Of a stretch of DNA of 64,000 bases, positions 1 to 11,138 are shown one piece after another (position 1 is the first letter of the stretch; each line of letters starts with the position of its first letter). This DNA comes from Anaeramoeba flamelloides (Eukaryota; Metamonada; Anaeramoebidae). A model generated the notes under the pieces. The model worked only from the letters and a program-made list of their open reading frames with translations. It ran no database searches and was not told where the DNA came from. Made by a program: the position numbers and the translations under genes. The stretch is taken from NCBI GenBank assembly GCA_027625915.1, contig JANTQA010000015.1, positions 4,927,001 to 4,991,000 on the forward strand, given 5' to 3'.

Positions 1-917
1 TCGAAATCTAATAAATCATTATTTGAAAAATAAAAAAATAATAAAAAAAAAAAAATAAATTGTATCAAACCTATTCCACTCGAGTTGGCAATTTGAAGAT
101 CAAAATCAACAAATTCAAGAACTGGGTTAACTACCCCTGAAGAAGCCAGTGATCCTTTTACTAGGTGGGGAAATTTCAGTCTAAACCAAGCACTTTTGAT
201 ATTTGAGGTAATGAAGTCGTCAAGATCGAATATTGAAAAAAAAAGAAAGAAAAAAGTAAAAAAAAAAAAAAAAAAAAGAAATTTGAGTTTTTACAGAAAC
301 AATTTAAGGGTTTACGAATTGTAAATTTTTGTTTTCTACTTTCTTCGTTTGATCCGAAAATAAAAACAAAACAGAAAACCGAAAAAAAATAAAAAAAAAA
401 AAATTAAAAACCTTAAAGCGCCTGAATAACTACCACCAATAATAAAAAAAGGATTCCCTTCGATTCCATAATTACTTGTAATTTCTTTTTGATAAAACTG
501 AATGAACTCAGCAAGATCTACTAATTCTTGTTCAACAGTCAACCAAGTAAGATTAGCTGTTGTATAGTCTGTAAATGGTTGAGATTTTCCGTAATAGCGG
601 TGTTCAAGCGAAAGAACTAAAGCGTTGTTTTGCTCTGCTAAAACACTTACAAACCCACCTGCTGGTCCTCCCATGGGGGCTTCGCCGCAAATATAAACAA
701 AAACAGGGCCGCTGTGATCAGTCCAATGTGTGCCGTCTGCATAATATTGTTGTTGGAAGGTTCTTGTGTCAAGTGGATTGAAATGATCTAATTTTTGTGT
801 TAAATATTGCGGTGTAAGATCATCACGTGACGTTAATTTGTGGAATTGAATGCTGTCAAGTGTAATTACAGATGTAAAAATACTTGAAAAAATAAAAAAA
901 TAAATTAATTTTATCAT
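1..917 (-). CDS. Serine carboxypeptidase S28 family (prolylcarboxypeptidase/PRSS16-like), 5' part, runs off left edge
   Basis: Family S28 peptidases cleave after proline in lysosomes or outside the cell. Exon 1 (917..412) starts at the only good ATG and gives a hydrophobic signal peptide (about residues 1-19), then KLDHFNP, VFVYICGEAP, SLEHRYYGKSQP and the nucleophile motif GGSYSGAL (Ser163), all in family order. Exon 2 (192..71) continues with AWFRLKFPHLVKGSLASSG, as in S28 proteins. Splicing 411..193 (GTTTTT...CAAAAG) joins AG+T to make the expected Ser. A second donor (GTTTGA) follows residue 71, and a possible exon 3 starts at about position 7. The catalytic Asp and His and the C-terminal half lie outside the window. 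There is no sign of decay. The family call is firm; the substrate is unknown. Confidence 0.9.
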
Positions 918-1482
918 TTTGAGAAAAAAATGAAAAAAAAATTAAAAAATCAACAAGAATAGCACATTAATTGTAGTCACTCTTTTTACTTGGCAATACT
1001 TTTTGTTTTTTTAGAATTCATTCCTAATTTTTGATTGGAACTACAAGATCAATAATATTCAATGACTTTCAATTTAAAAGTTTTTACAAGCCAAACTTTT
1101 AAAAATATGTAATTTGAACAACTTTCCACTTTTCACTTTTCATAAAAAGAGTTTCCTAGAATTGAAAGTTCACAAATATTTTTCTTTGAAATAAAATAAC
1201 TTTCAAAAATTTCAATTAAATTTCAAAATGCTATCTTTTGTTAATTATTATTTTTTACCTTTTTTTTGGATAATAAAAGTTTGTTTCAAGTATTTTAAAA
1301 TTTGAAAAAATATGAAAGAATATCAGAGACTGAAATCTTGCAAACTGTCAGTCTGAAAGTTCCAAAAAGTCTTGAAAGTATTTGTATGGATTGTGGTAAT
1401 ATTGTCATGATGTTATTATTTTTATTTAAATGAGTTTTAAATAACATTTTTCAATTTAGCAACAAACAGTTTTACTATTAAT
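918..1482. other. Non-coding, nothing assigned
   Basis: Region upstream of the S28 gene. I see no open frame of useful length and no repeat with a partner elsewhere in the window. ACTTTCA/TGAAAGT words recur, but without a clear period. Confidence 0.5.
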
Positions 1483-1689
1483 TGCAAAATAAAAAGATCA
1501 AAATTTTCATTCAGCTTTACATAAAATCACATTCCAAGAATCGGAATAAAATCATCTTCCAATACCCAATTCTCAAAAGTAAATTAATAATTTAAGCTAC
1601 TTTTCAGATCCAACAATTTAAAATGTGCTATGATTTATAATTACAATTTCGGATAGCTGAATGAAAATTTTGTTCCATTTATTTTGCAA
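1483..1689. mobile_element. Foldback element, family F4, copy 1
   Basis: The left end holds AAAATTTTCATTCAGCTT and the right end its reverse complement. Flanking TGCAAAATAAA and TTTATTTTGCA extend the arms to about 35 bp. Two further copies lie at 38825-38999 and 61801-62017. The middle is not coding. It looks like a miniature inverted-repeat element; no target duplication was recognised. Confidence 0.7.
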
Positions 1690-1789
1690 CAAATAGTATT
1701 AATGAACAAAATAAAATTAAAGTCTTGAAAAAAATATTTTACAAGAAAAAAATTCCTGACAAGATTTTTAATTACGAATATCAGTGAAA

Positions 1790-2232
1790 TTATTATATAA
1801 TTTCATTTATAGAGAATCAAATCCCTTTTTTTTAAGAATCAAACTTTTAAAATTATAACACACCCACTTATTAGAATGATGATTAATGAAATCTCACTTG
1901 TTCATCACACGATTCAACCAATCAAAAAGCAAGAATAAAAATTATCATTTTCCAAACTCAAGCAAACCTCAATAAAACTCAATAATTTTTTTTCAAAAAA
2001 AGTTGATCTATTAATGATATCAAACAAATACTTGAGTATTCTAGATACACCCTACTTAAAAGAACTTTAAGTAGGTTGATTAGTTGTTTTATCAAAAAAA
2101 TTGGTTATTTATAAAAAGGATTTGATTCGAAATAAATGAAATTATACAACAATTTTTCTAATATTCACAATTAAAAATAGTGTCAGGGATTATTATTATG
2201 CCCGATATTTTTTTCACTAATATACTATTCGT
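1790..2232 (+). repeat. Dispersed repeat family U, copy 1
   Basis: This matches 22485-22795 plus 24523-24656 along its length, including AAGAATAAAAATTATC, TTGGTTATTTATAAAAAG and GTCAGGGATTATT. The second copy is split by a retrotransposon. No coding potential was seen, and the ends are not defined. Confidence 0.65.
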
Positions 2233-2427
2233 TTTTCTGGAGATATTTTTAATATTTAAGGGGGTTTTAAAAATTTATTAACACATTTTTCTCGGTAATT
2301 ACGAAATTAAATTTGTTATCTTTTTGGAAAAAATAGTTTCAAAGAAATGGTAGGGATTGGGTAGAGTACAATTTCATAAATAATTGGATTATATATAATA
2401 TAGAAAGGGTGAATCTCAGATAATCTT

Positions 2428-2449
2428 TATATATATATATATATATATA
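2428..2449. repeat. (AT)n microsatellite
   Basis: About eleven AT dinucleotides. Similar runs occur at 49302-49320, 57986-58010, 58096-58131 and 59648-59676. Confidence 0.9.
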
Positions 2450-3174
2450 AGCTCTTTTTCAAATATCGTGACTCACCAAGACAAGGAAAATTTTTTCAAA
2501 AAAAAATCTTTAAATTTTGTATTATTGAAATACACTCATATAATAAACATTATTATAAATAACAATTTTCAAAAAGGTTTACACTTTAATAGATATTAAT
2601 AGGAATTGAAAAAAAAATGAAATTTTTCAGTAATATTTTTTTCATTTTTAATTGTAAAATTTTTGAATTTTTTAATTAACTTAGTGGAGAGATAATTTTC
2701 AAGTATTTTTTTAATAATCTAGAAAGAAACATATTTTTCAATTTTAAAATAGAACTAAATATTTCAATCCAAAGATATCACTAAATTAAATTGAAAATCT
2801 GATTTTTTATCTGTTTTTGGAATATTTTTTATCATTTTATTTTTTTCCATGTTTGAGTTTTTATATACATTCCCAATTGTTTTCTGCAAATTGCTTTAAC
2901 ATTTATTCTTTTTTCAATCTTAATGTTCAATCAAAAATTAATTCATTTAAACTTTTTTCATTCAAAAAATACCCTGAAAATAGGTGTTTTTTTCAAAAGT
3001 CGGTATTTTCGGAAAAGGGGGGTTATTCGGATTTTCATGAGTTTAATAGCTATCCCTTTTTTATTACATAAAATTATGATAACTTTGAAAAAATGATTTA
3101 TAAAAGAAATATAACTGAAATACAATGTATATTTTTAGCTAACTTTAATTTTTGGTGTTGAAATTTTCCTTGTA
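2450..3174. other. Non-coding, nothing assigned
   Basis: AT-rich sequence with one 84-codon open frame (2817-3071) of Phe/Tyr/Ser-biased composition and a non-ATG start. I do not regard it as a gene. Confidence 0.5.
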
Positions 3175-3740
3175 GTGACCCGAAATGATAAATTGAAAAA
3201 AAAATTATCCTTTAGTGTTCAAGAACAATTAATAACTAAATCTGGTTTTTAATTCGATTTTAAGTCATTTTAAATAAATCATTAAAAGCCTGATATATTA
3301 AAAATTAAAAAGAAATAAAACCCATAAATAAAAAAAAGTTAGTAACAATTTTTGAAATGATCATTAGGGATTTTTTATTACTGAACTTTTACTGAAAAAA
3401 AGCTGAATAGCAAGATTTTTTATGAATAATTAAATTCATTTTCAAATACATTACATACTCACAATTTCCATAGTGATTATTTGTCTTTTCGAAGTTCTTT
3501 TTTTTCGACATGATCTTTTAAAAAAAAAAAAAAAGAAAAAGAAAAAAAAAAGAAAAGAAAAAAAAAGAAAAAGAAAAAGAAAAATTAAAACAAAATAAAA
3601 ACTAAAATTTGCAAAATCCGAAAAACTGATTCTGATCTAAAAATTTGAAAATATTTTTTTTGTCAAGAATATCCGATAAACCCCCAAAACGACTTCGGAT
3701 TAACATAATAAAGTGAGTCAAAATTTTTGAAAAATATTTT
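3175..3740 (+). repeat. Dispersed element family F5, copy 1
   Basis: Colinear with 53774-54370 inside the kinase gene intron. Shared blocks include ATAAATTGAAAAAAAAA, a GGATTTTTTATTACTGAAC block, a purine-rich run and a GTGAGTCAAAATTTTTG end. In the other copy the two ends are inverted copies of each other (CAAAAATTTTGAATCAC / GTGAGTCAAAATTTTTG); the left end of this copy is degraded. Confidence 0.65.
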
Positions 3741-4798
3741 GGTTGGGTTGTTGTTTTTGAAGGGGTACATGAAGAAGTAGTAAGCCTGTGATATAAACTC
3801 AAAGTTATCTTTCTTTTTTACAAGTAGGAGTACATCTTCAAAGATCACTGAAAACTACAATAAACAATTAAAAAAATATTGTAAAGCTATTATAAAATTT
3901 CCATTATTAAAAAATAATATATAAACATGAATGATCAAATGTAAAATTTTCTCTAGATATAAAGTATAATTATTGGTTTATATTTAATAAGAAAATCTTA
4001 ATAAGAGAAAAAAATATTGAAATCGAATAAAATTATATACCAAATTTCCAAAAAAAAAACAATAGAATCTAATTTAAAATTTTCTGGTAATATCAATGAG
4101 TATAAATTCAAAAATGATTAAAATATAACTTTGTGATAAGAATAGTTAATCATATATTGAATTATCACCAGAAGAAAAAAAAGTAAATATTTTTTATTAT
4201 GAAATCTAGATAAATATACTTTACTCGGGTAAATCTATAAATACTCTAATAATTATACTTCACAATTGTGATTTTTCAAGTACCAAGAAAAAAATCAAAA
4301 TAAAATAATTTAGAGTTTGGAAAATAAGTATTTGAAATTTTTTCTTTTTTCCTTGTTATTTTTATTTCCAAATTATATATTTAATTTAACTCCTTGAAAT
4401 AAAGTGGGGATTGTTCTTACTAGATAGGAAATCTGTCAATAAACACAACATTATACATGAAATAGTGTTTAAATTCAATATTTCAACAAAACCCAGGCCT
4501 TTTTGTATCTTCTTGTTTCAATACTGTATATAATTGATTAGGCAATAGTATATCGTATGCCAGACCTATTTTGAAGGTAAATTCGTTGATTGTTTGAGAA
4601 AACTTTCAATTATGAATTGAATTTGTTCAAAATATATCTTATTTTTGTGAATTTTTAGGTTTTTTATTTATATATTGTTTATTTATTATGAGAAAGGAGT
4701 AATCAAAGAAAATTTACTAAATAAAAAAGAGAAGAAGAAAAATAATTAAAACATTAAAGTAAAAAAATATTAGAGGTTTTGATGATAACATGATTATG
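3741..4798. other. Non-coding, nothing assigned
   Basis: AT-rich sequence without convincing open frames, paired repeats or RNA-gene signatures. Confidence 0.5.
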
Positions 4799-4960
4799 TC
4801 ACGATAAAGTTACAAAAATCGCGATAATTTCCATCAAATCGAGATAATATCAAAAAATCGCCATATTCAATATTATCGCGATAATATAACAAATCGCGAT
4901 AATTCTATAAAATCGCGATAAATGCCAAAATATTGCGATTAAAAAGTAATCGCGATAAAA
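4799..4960. repeat. Degenerate tandem array of an ATCGCGATAA unit
   Basis: About nine units spaced 18-20 bp, each built on ATCGCGATAA. Variants such as ATCGAGATAA, ATCGCCATA and TTGCGATTAA show decay. The core TCGCGA is a perfect 6-bp palindrome. CpG is otherwise rare here, so nine regularly spaced CGCG cores stand out. A further TCGCGATAA occurs at about 5874, at the edge of the palindrome beginning at 5883. No promoter or gene adjoins it. It could be a binding-site array or a satellite fragment. Confidence 0.75.
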
Positions 4961-5043
4961 TAGTTATGGGTTTTTGGGCTAATTGAGAAATATTTAAACA
5001 AAAAAATTTTTTTTGATCAAAAAATAGATTAGGTGAAAAAAAG

Positions 5044-5450
5044 TCATTCTTTGAAAAAACAACAAAAAAGATTCTTGATCCAATCAGGGATCAGATCCAA
5101 GAGTTTTATTGTGCTTTCATTTTGTTTGGTTGACAAACCTATCGATCCTTTAAGATCAACAACAATAAGAAATAAAGAGAAATAAATATTTTTTCAGTTA
5201 ATCGTTGTGTTGTAAATTGAGTTGAATAAAAGACCTTCTAAAACAACCAACCCTTTGTCCGTTTTTTAAAAGAATGTGTTCTTGGGTTAAAACATTTTCA
5301 ATATTCTCAGAAAGCTAAAAGGGGTTGGTAAACTTTTCATTAGCTTTCACAACATCCTTGTCAGATGATCACCAATTATAAAGATTTTTTATAGATTTGT
5401 CTTCTTGTTCTTTTTCTTCTTTGAGGATCTTTGTATTGGACAGAAAACAC
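5044..5450 (-). pseudogene. Decayed coding sequence, family unknown
   Basis: Read on the minus strand from about 5449, one frame has natural amino-acid composition (FLSNTKILKEEKEQ, SSDKDVVKANEKFTNPF, ILLKNGQRVGCFRRSF). It is broken by an in-frame TGA and an in-frame TAG and ends at TAA. A further stretch (GSIGLSTKQNESTIKLLDL, then IPDWIKN) follows in a shifted frame and ends at 5044. I do not recognise the family; a host gene or a transposon protein is possible. Confidence 0.35.
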
Positions 5451-5882
5451 AATTAGAGCTTAGAGGTTTTTGTTTGACCGATCAGTAATAAGAAGGAAAA
5501 TTATTCTTTATTCTTTTTTGCTATTTAAAATTGTGAATGTAACAACTCCATTTGAAGAAAATACATTTATCCTATATTCAATTATATTGTTGGAATGGGT
5601 AATTATTAGTTTGATCATAAACTTTGGTTGAGATTTTATATTTTGTTAAAAAAAAAATGAAAAGAATAAAATTTTTTTCCACAACAAACCAAACTCAATC
5701 CCTTTTTAAAGTTTTCTGTCTTTCAAAACTTTCAAACACTTGAAGACAGTCCACAACACTTACAAACACTTTCTGACATTTATGAAAGGGGAAAGTGTTG
5801 TAAAAGTCTCAAGACTTTGTTAAAGTTAAGATTTTTTTAAGGTAATCTCCAAAAAAATAATTTTTCATTTTTTCGCGATAAT

Positions 5883-6137
5883 GTGAATATCGGTTCTTAT
5901 TCTTCCGAGAGGTCATGAATATCCAAGGTAATTTTGCAAGAGTCGATTGGTTATCTTAGTTATTTTGTGAAGAATATCTAAGATCGCTGTAATCTATGTT
6001 GAGAGCATGCTCGAGACATTAGATTACAATTACACGCAAGATATTCTTCACAAAATAACTAAGATAACCAATTGCGAGTGCTATATTATGATGGATATTC
6101 ACTGACAGTCGAGAAGATATAATTTACGATATTCAGT
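5883..6137. repeat. Long near-palindrome (~255 bp) centred at ~6008
   Basis: The arms pair almost from end to end. The outer ends are GTGAATATCG and CGATATTCAG. A middle block of about 34 bp, containing TTAGTTATTTTGTGAAGAAT, is perfect in both arms (5946-5979 and 6040-6072). The centre is itself the 10-bp palindrome GAGCATGCTC (6003-6012). Base composition is less AT-rich than its surroundings. No other copy was seen in the window. It could be a foldback element, a hairpin-RNA locus or a cruciform-forming site. Confidence 0.8.
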
Positions 6138-6966
6138 TGATTTACCACGAACTTCAAAATACAAAACAAAACACAAACTAACAACAAAGTAAAACAAAAA
6201 AATTATTAAAGGATTTGTTTTTTCCCATTTCGTTTTTCTTTTCAGTTTCTCATTATCTCTATCCCCAAAAAACTTTTCTCTTCAATTCAATTACTTTTTT
6301 GGACATTTTGTTTTCTTTTGACTTTTTTTGATGAGTATTTTGTCAAACTCAAATGATCAGCTTTTTACGTCTCCCATTAAAACACTATGGGTTTTTCAAA
6401 TACCCACTAATTTGGTTTCTTCTTCAAAATTTATTTTCTTTTTCAATACATTTTTAACGAATAAGTAAAAAAAAGATAAGTTAAAAAAAAAGCTAGGCAC
6501 TTGACGACACTTCCACTGAAAGAGGAGGAGTAAAAACCCGATAGAAAGATTATTAATAAATAAGATTCCACGACTCCGAAAAGTGGAGCACTGTGTACCC
6601 GAATTTGTATATTTTTTTACTATTTTATGGATTTTTTATTTAGCAATTTTTTTATTTTCATTTTTTCTTTATTACCTTAAATTTCCTAACCATAAGAGCA
6701 ATGGCTGAAACTGTGAGCGTGGAGGGTATATTTTTCAGAACAATATTCTCAACCATAATTATCTACTATTAGATTCGGATTAACTGTCAACTAATTATTT
6801 TTGGTAATTAGTGGAGTACAAAGACCCTTCTGTTATCTAGACTAGAAGTAGAGAGATTATTAATTCTCTTCAAGTAAAAACAAAATTTTGGATTTATAGA
6901 AAACGAAAAAATAATAATTTTTGTTTTTTTTATTGATCATACATTCTTTTTCTAAACAATTGTTTC
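6138..6966. other. Non-coding, with one isolated copy of a recurrent core
   Basis: At about 6492-6514 the sequence carries GCTAGGCACTTGACGACAC, the core that recurs at hairpin sites near 12.5, 16.1, 35.1 and 61.1 kb. Here it lacks the TTTTCCAGAATTC arm. Nothing else was assigned. Confidence 0.5.
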
Positions 6967-6969
6967 TTA

Positions 6970-7833
6970 CCATTGTGAAAAAAATTTGGGTCATTAAAAA
7001 AAATTGGGTCAGTCAAAAATTTGTTTTCGTTTTTTAAATAGTAAATATTAGCAAAATGATTTTTGATCAAAGTAAAATTTTATGAACAAATCTTACATTT
7101 AAGAAAAACCAAAGTCACTATCAATAATAATTTTCAGAAGTAAAATTAAATTGTTGCATTTTAACCTTTTAGAATTACTGTGGAACTCCAAAAATACAAA
7201 AATTTATTTTTAATTATTAACTTTAGTAAAAATTAGAGAACTATTTAATAGGAAATATTAAAATCTCTTAATTCAATAAAATATTTATCATTGTTAATGA
7301 ACGCAAATTTATCACGGTTAATCTTAAATATCCTTTTAAACCAAATTGAATAATAAAATCTTCCAAAAAAGCTGTTTTTTCCAAAGAGATTGTTTTCCAC
7401 TAATGTTTACAATCAAAACTTCAAAATACCGAAATATCAAGATTTCAGAAACCATTTAAATTCTTTAAATCCCGATAGAAAAACCTTAATTTAAAACGGT
7501 TATTAATTTTTGGTCTTCCCAAACAATGATTAACTTGATCTTGGAATGTAATCTAATAAAAAAAATCAACATTTTTAGTAAAGTTTACAATTAAATGTCA
7601 ATTTTTGTTTTTTAGAGTTCCACAGTAATTCTAAAAGGTTAAAATGCAACAATTTAATTTTACTTCTGAAAATTATTATTGATAATGACTTTGATTTTTC
7701 TTAAATGTAAGATTTGTTCATAAAATTTTACTTTGATCAAAAATCATTTTGCTAATATTTACTATTTAAAAAACGAAAACAAATTTTTGACTGACCCAAT
7801 TTTTTTTAATTACCCAAATTTTTTTCACAATGG
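6970..7833 (+). mobile_element. Non-autonomous TIR transposon family F1, copy 1 (864 bp, TTA duplication)
   Basis: The ends are CCATTGTGAAAAAAATTTG and its exact inverse, and the terminal inverted repeats extend for about 230 bp. The element is flanked by TTA at 6967-6969 and 7834-7836, a 3-bp target duplication as made by PIF/Harbinger elements, which favour TWA. The internal ~400 bp has no intact open frame. Copy 2 at 43562-44429 is nearly full length, and its unique middle lies in the opposite orientation. The superfamily assignment rests only on the duplication length. Confidence 0.88.
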
Positions 7834-7836
7834 TTA

Positions 7837-8514
7837 ATTTTTTGTAAAAATTTGAAATTGATCTACTCTTAATAGATTTTATTTTTTTATGATTTAATAT
7901 GGAGAAAATTGAACACTATTTGGTGATTCATTAATTGTATATTTCTATGAAAATTTAATGAATTGGTTGACTTCTCTAAAGAAGAAACAAGTATACAATT
8001 TTGAAAAGGGAGTTAAGAAAATCTTCACAAGTTATTATTCACAACATTATTTCCTTATCTTCACACAATAAAACTAATTTTTAGACTTTCAATGAAAAAA
8101 CAACAATCCCAAGACAAAAAAAAACAATTTACCAGTTTGTTGATCTTTTTTAGCGACTCGGGTTTATTGGTCCTATTAGAATTTTCATAACAAATCGACA
8201 AATTAGTGATTAATTTATGTTTTTTTGAGAATGAAGGTTAAAATCAATTTGCGTTTTTTGAAAATAATCTGAATTATTTCTAGCAATATTTAAAATCATG
8301 CGGTAAGGTACATATTTGCTTTTATTAAAAAAAAAATTGTAACAAATTGAGAAAAAAAAATTCGTTTTAATTAATTCGTTAAAAAATGACTTTTAAAGTC
8401 AACAAGTGTTAAACAAAGATATAAAAATATTCTAATTGTTTGCTTTACTCTTTAGATTTTTTGAAACTGAATCAAAATAATATTTAATTTTTTGAGTTGA
8501 TGCAGTTATTTTTA
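7837..8514. other. Non-coding, nothing assigned
   Basis: AT-rich spacer between two inverted-repeat elements; no coding or repeat signal noticed. Confidence 0.5.
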
Positions 8515-8824
8515 CAGTCCTGTGCCTTTTTAAGACACAAAAAAAATCAAGAAATAAGGTACAAAAAAATCCCATTAAGGCACAAAATCAAAGTGGTCAA
8601 AATAAGATACAATTTTTCTGTGTAATTTCCAAGATTACTCATATGTAATATTCTATATATATATATATTGAAGAAAACACTCAAACTAACTCTGTAATTA
8701 TTCAGTGAAATTAGATATTAAAATTGGTAAAAGTGCCTTAAATCAAAAATTTGTGCCTTAAAGTGAACAAAATTTTGTGCCTTATATGTTGATTTTTCCT
8801 GTGCCTTAAAATGACACAGGACTG
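8515..8824. mobile_element. TA-flanked miniature element related to family F2 (310 bp)
   Basis: It starts CAGTCCTGTGCC and ends with the inverse, with TA on both sides (8513-8514, 8825-8826). Inside, GTGCCTTAA / TTAAGGCAC words repeat, as in the 196-bp F2 copies at 22945 and 57584. TA flanks and CAGT ends are typical of Tc1/mariner-type insertions. There is no transposase. Confidence 0.8.
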
Positions 8825-8826
8825 TA

Positions 8827-10028
8827 AGAATAATTGTTACATTCTTGAAAAGTGATTTTTGTTTGTGATAAAATCAGAAATTAGCGATATATATTGACAA
8901 ACTTTCAATAACCCTATTTTCTCATTAAAAAATCTTTGTCAAAAATTGCCCAATTATTGATAATTTTACTGAACAGACGGTATTGGAAAGATTTCGGGGT
9001 GATAGTATTTGAGTAAGAAATGAGAAAAATTTTTACTTTTTTTTCTCGACGTATTTTACTTTTTTCAAAGAACTATTAAGAGCTTTTCAAAACTATAAAG
9101 GGTATTTCTGTGATTGCAATTTTTTTGTGTTTGCCTCTTTATTGTGATCTATATTGGCCAAGATAAGAATTCAAGATGAACGGAATAAAAAAAGGAAAAC
9201 TAACTGAAATTGTCAACCTATATTACTTATACACCAACAAGGAAAAAAATATGTTCTGTTCTTATTATTTTGTTCAGTCTAATAATTTTACTAGCATCTT
9301 AGAAATAGGAAAAAATTTTAGGTTTTTAATCTTGTAAAAGTTCCAAATAAGGGCAAATAATATAAAAATTCTTTTTTTTGCCTTACTTTTTCAAAGTTGT
9401 CTTTCCATAAACTTGTTAAAAAAGTCAAAAAAATTTTACCTTCCATCACAATTTTTTAAATCGATAAAACCTTTTTTAGTCCTTAATTTCGAAGTTTGTT
9501 TGAAATACAAAGTATTTTTGTAGGTTTGTTTAGATTACAAACTATTTAAATTCTTTCTTTTGATTAACACAAAACCTGAGTTCAAAAAAACAGACTTGGA
9601 AATGGAAATGTTTTTAAAGCTAAAAACATTTCGAGGGATATAGCAGCCAATAACAGCTCTTGAGTCATATATTTAATATTATCAGCCTAATGATGAAAAT
9701 AAGAATATTTTTCACAATCAAAGTGAGAAATAGGATAAAAAAACAGTTTTAGATAAGACATTTTCCTATTTTACTTTAACAAATAAATATATCCCAGACA
9801 TAGGTTGTATTTTGTTATGTCTATATTTTTGATTGGTCTTTTTTTGTTCCGAATTTTTTGTGTTTATTGATGAGTCAACTTGGAATCACAAAATAAAACA
9901 AAAATATTTCAATCTTGTAAAAAGTAATTCTTGTCTCTCAAGTATAAAAGTGAAAAAATTTTCGCTTCAATTTCCTTTTGTACTTATCCTATTTATATTT
10001 AAATTGGTAAACTTAAGTGTGTGTATAT
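8827..10028. other. Non-coding, nothing assigned
   Basis: AT-rich. A frame at 9833-10084 starts at TTG, is Phe-rich and is antisense to the small gene on its right; it is not credible. No repeat partner was recognised. Confidence 0.45.
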
Positions 10029-10259
10029 TTATCGATTCTTTTCATTTCTTCTACTCCAGGTATTTTTATATTTTGGATGACTGAAAACCCTAAAATAAAA
10101 AAGGGATATCAAATTTCGAAAACCAGTAGAAAGTTGAAATTTTAACCCACTCACAACCCAATACATCTCTTGGTAAAGAGTTTTTAAAATTTCAATCTTC
10201 CGAATAACTCTCTCAAGAATGGAACTACAAACAATCTTTGCAAAAAATTTAGCTTTCAT
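10029..10259 (-). CDS. Small two-exon hypothetical protein (54 aa)
   Basis: Exon 1 (10259..10147) and exon 2 (10080..10029) join across a 66-bp intron (GTTAAA...TTTTCAG) in matching phase (GG+T). The product is basic, with a helical stretch RVIRKIEILKTLYQEMYWVV followed by SGHPKYKNTWSRRNEKNR. Spacing of Leu-Tyr, then HP-Y-x3-W, then Arg loosely recalls mitochondrial LYR-motif proteins, but the LYR triplet reads LYQ and the length is short, so this is a weak suggestion. An alternative donor (GTGAGT at ~10155) would change the C-terminus. It is divergent from the next gene, with 60 bp between start codons, suggesting a shared promoter. Confidence 0.4.
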   Translation of the reverse strand: MKAKFFAKIVCSSILERVIRKIEILKTLYQEMYWVVSGLKFQLSTGFRNLISLFYFRVFSHPKYKNTWSRRNEKNR

Positions 10260-10319
10260 TTTGTCAACATCTTATTTTTATCATTTTTTTTTTATTTTGG
10301 ATTTTTGGAAAATTAGGGA

Positions 10320-11026
10320 ATGGAATTTAATTTTTATTCTATTTTGTACAAATTTGGTGTTTATCTTTTCAAAACACAAACTATAGAAGAAAAATTTGAT
10401 TTTATTTGCACTCGAAAAATGTTTGAAAAATCTCTGACAACAAAAAATCAAAAACAACTGCACAAGTATTTAATTCAAATGTCTATCATCTTTGAGCAAA
10501 TAGGTGTCCTGGTAAAGCCAATTTTGCCTTACTCCTTAATTAAGTGCCCAACTCTTGAGACTTTTGAATGTTTTCTTAATCCGAATTGGAAAAGAACTTT
10601 CGAAATAATTCATGGAAGATCGCTTAGCGCAGATCAAAACAACAAAAAAAGAAGAAAACCCCAAACGAGAGAAGAAAAAACAATTGGAATTTTGACTTTT
10701 CGATCTGTACACCAACTTGTGCTTGGTTTGTTTTATTTTTTTTTATTTTTTATTATTTTTTTATTTTCTTTTCCTTTTTTGCCTTTTTCGGATTAATCCA
10801 CAACCAGAATTTTAATTTTTACAAAAGTAAATTTCAACAAATTAGAAATAATATGGGTCTTTATTTCCATATCTGTCTTGTTTACGAAACCCGTTTGGAT
10901 CACTTTACAGACAATTTGCTTGTAAGCATTGGCAATTATGGAATTAATGCCAAATTACAAATATTTCGAACCAAACCCTCAAAAACAATTCTAAATTTAA
11001 TTTTCCGAATCAGTCGTGCATATTAA
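10320..11026 (+). CDS. Hypothetical protein, two-exon model (~200 aa)
   Basis: Exon 1 begins at ATG 10320 and is well formed to about 10718, including PWN-like NPNWKRTFEIIHGRS and a basic NNKKRRK patch. Exon 2 (10808..11026) is a clean 73-codon frame containing NNMGLYFHICLVYETRLDHF and ending in TAA. Two donors (GTACAC at 10707, GTGCTT at 10719) with acceptor CCAG at 10807 keep the frame and give 201 or 205 residues. The stronger-looking donor GTTTGT at 10726 would hit a stop. No family was recognised. The model could be wrong at the junction; the two exons themselves look real. Confidence 0.45.
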
Positions 11027-11138
11027 GATCCGAAAGTGTTTCTGTTTAACCTCTGAATTTGTTAAAGAATTCACTCTTTTTGTTAATTTATTCACGTTCT
11101 TCCTCTATTCGGTTTCATGTTACTTTTTTTTCTTTCAG

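Noticed and set aside
5200-5450. Possible reassignment of TGA or TAG as sense codons
   Set aside because: The intact conserved genes need no internal TGA or TAG to be read through; the stops here are better explained by pseudogene decay.
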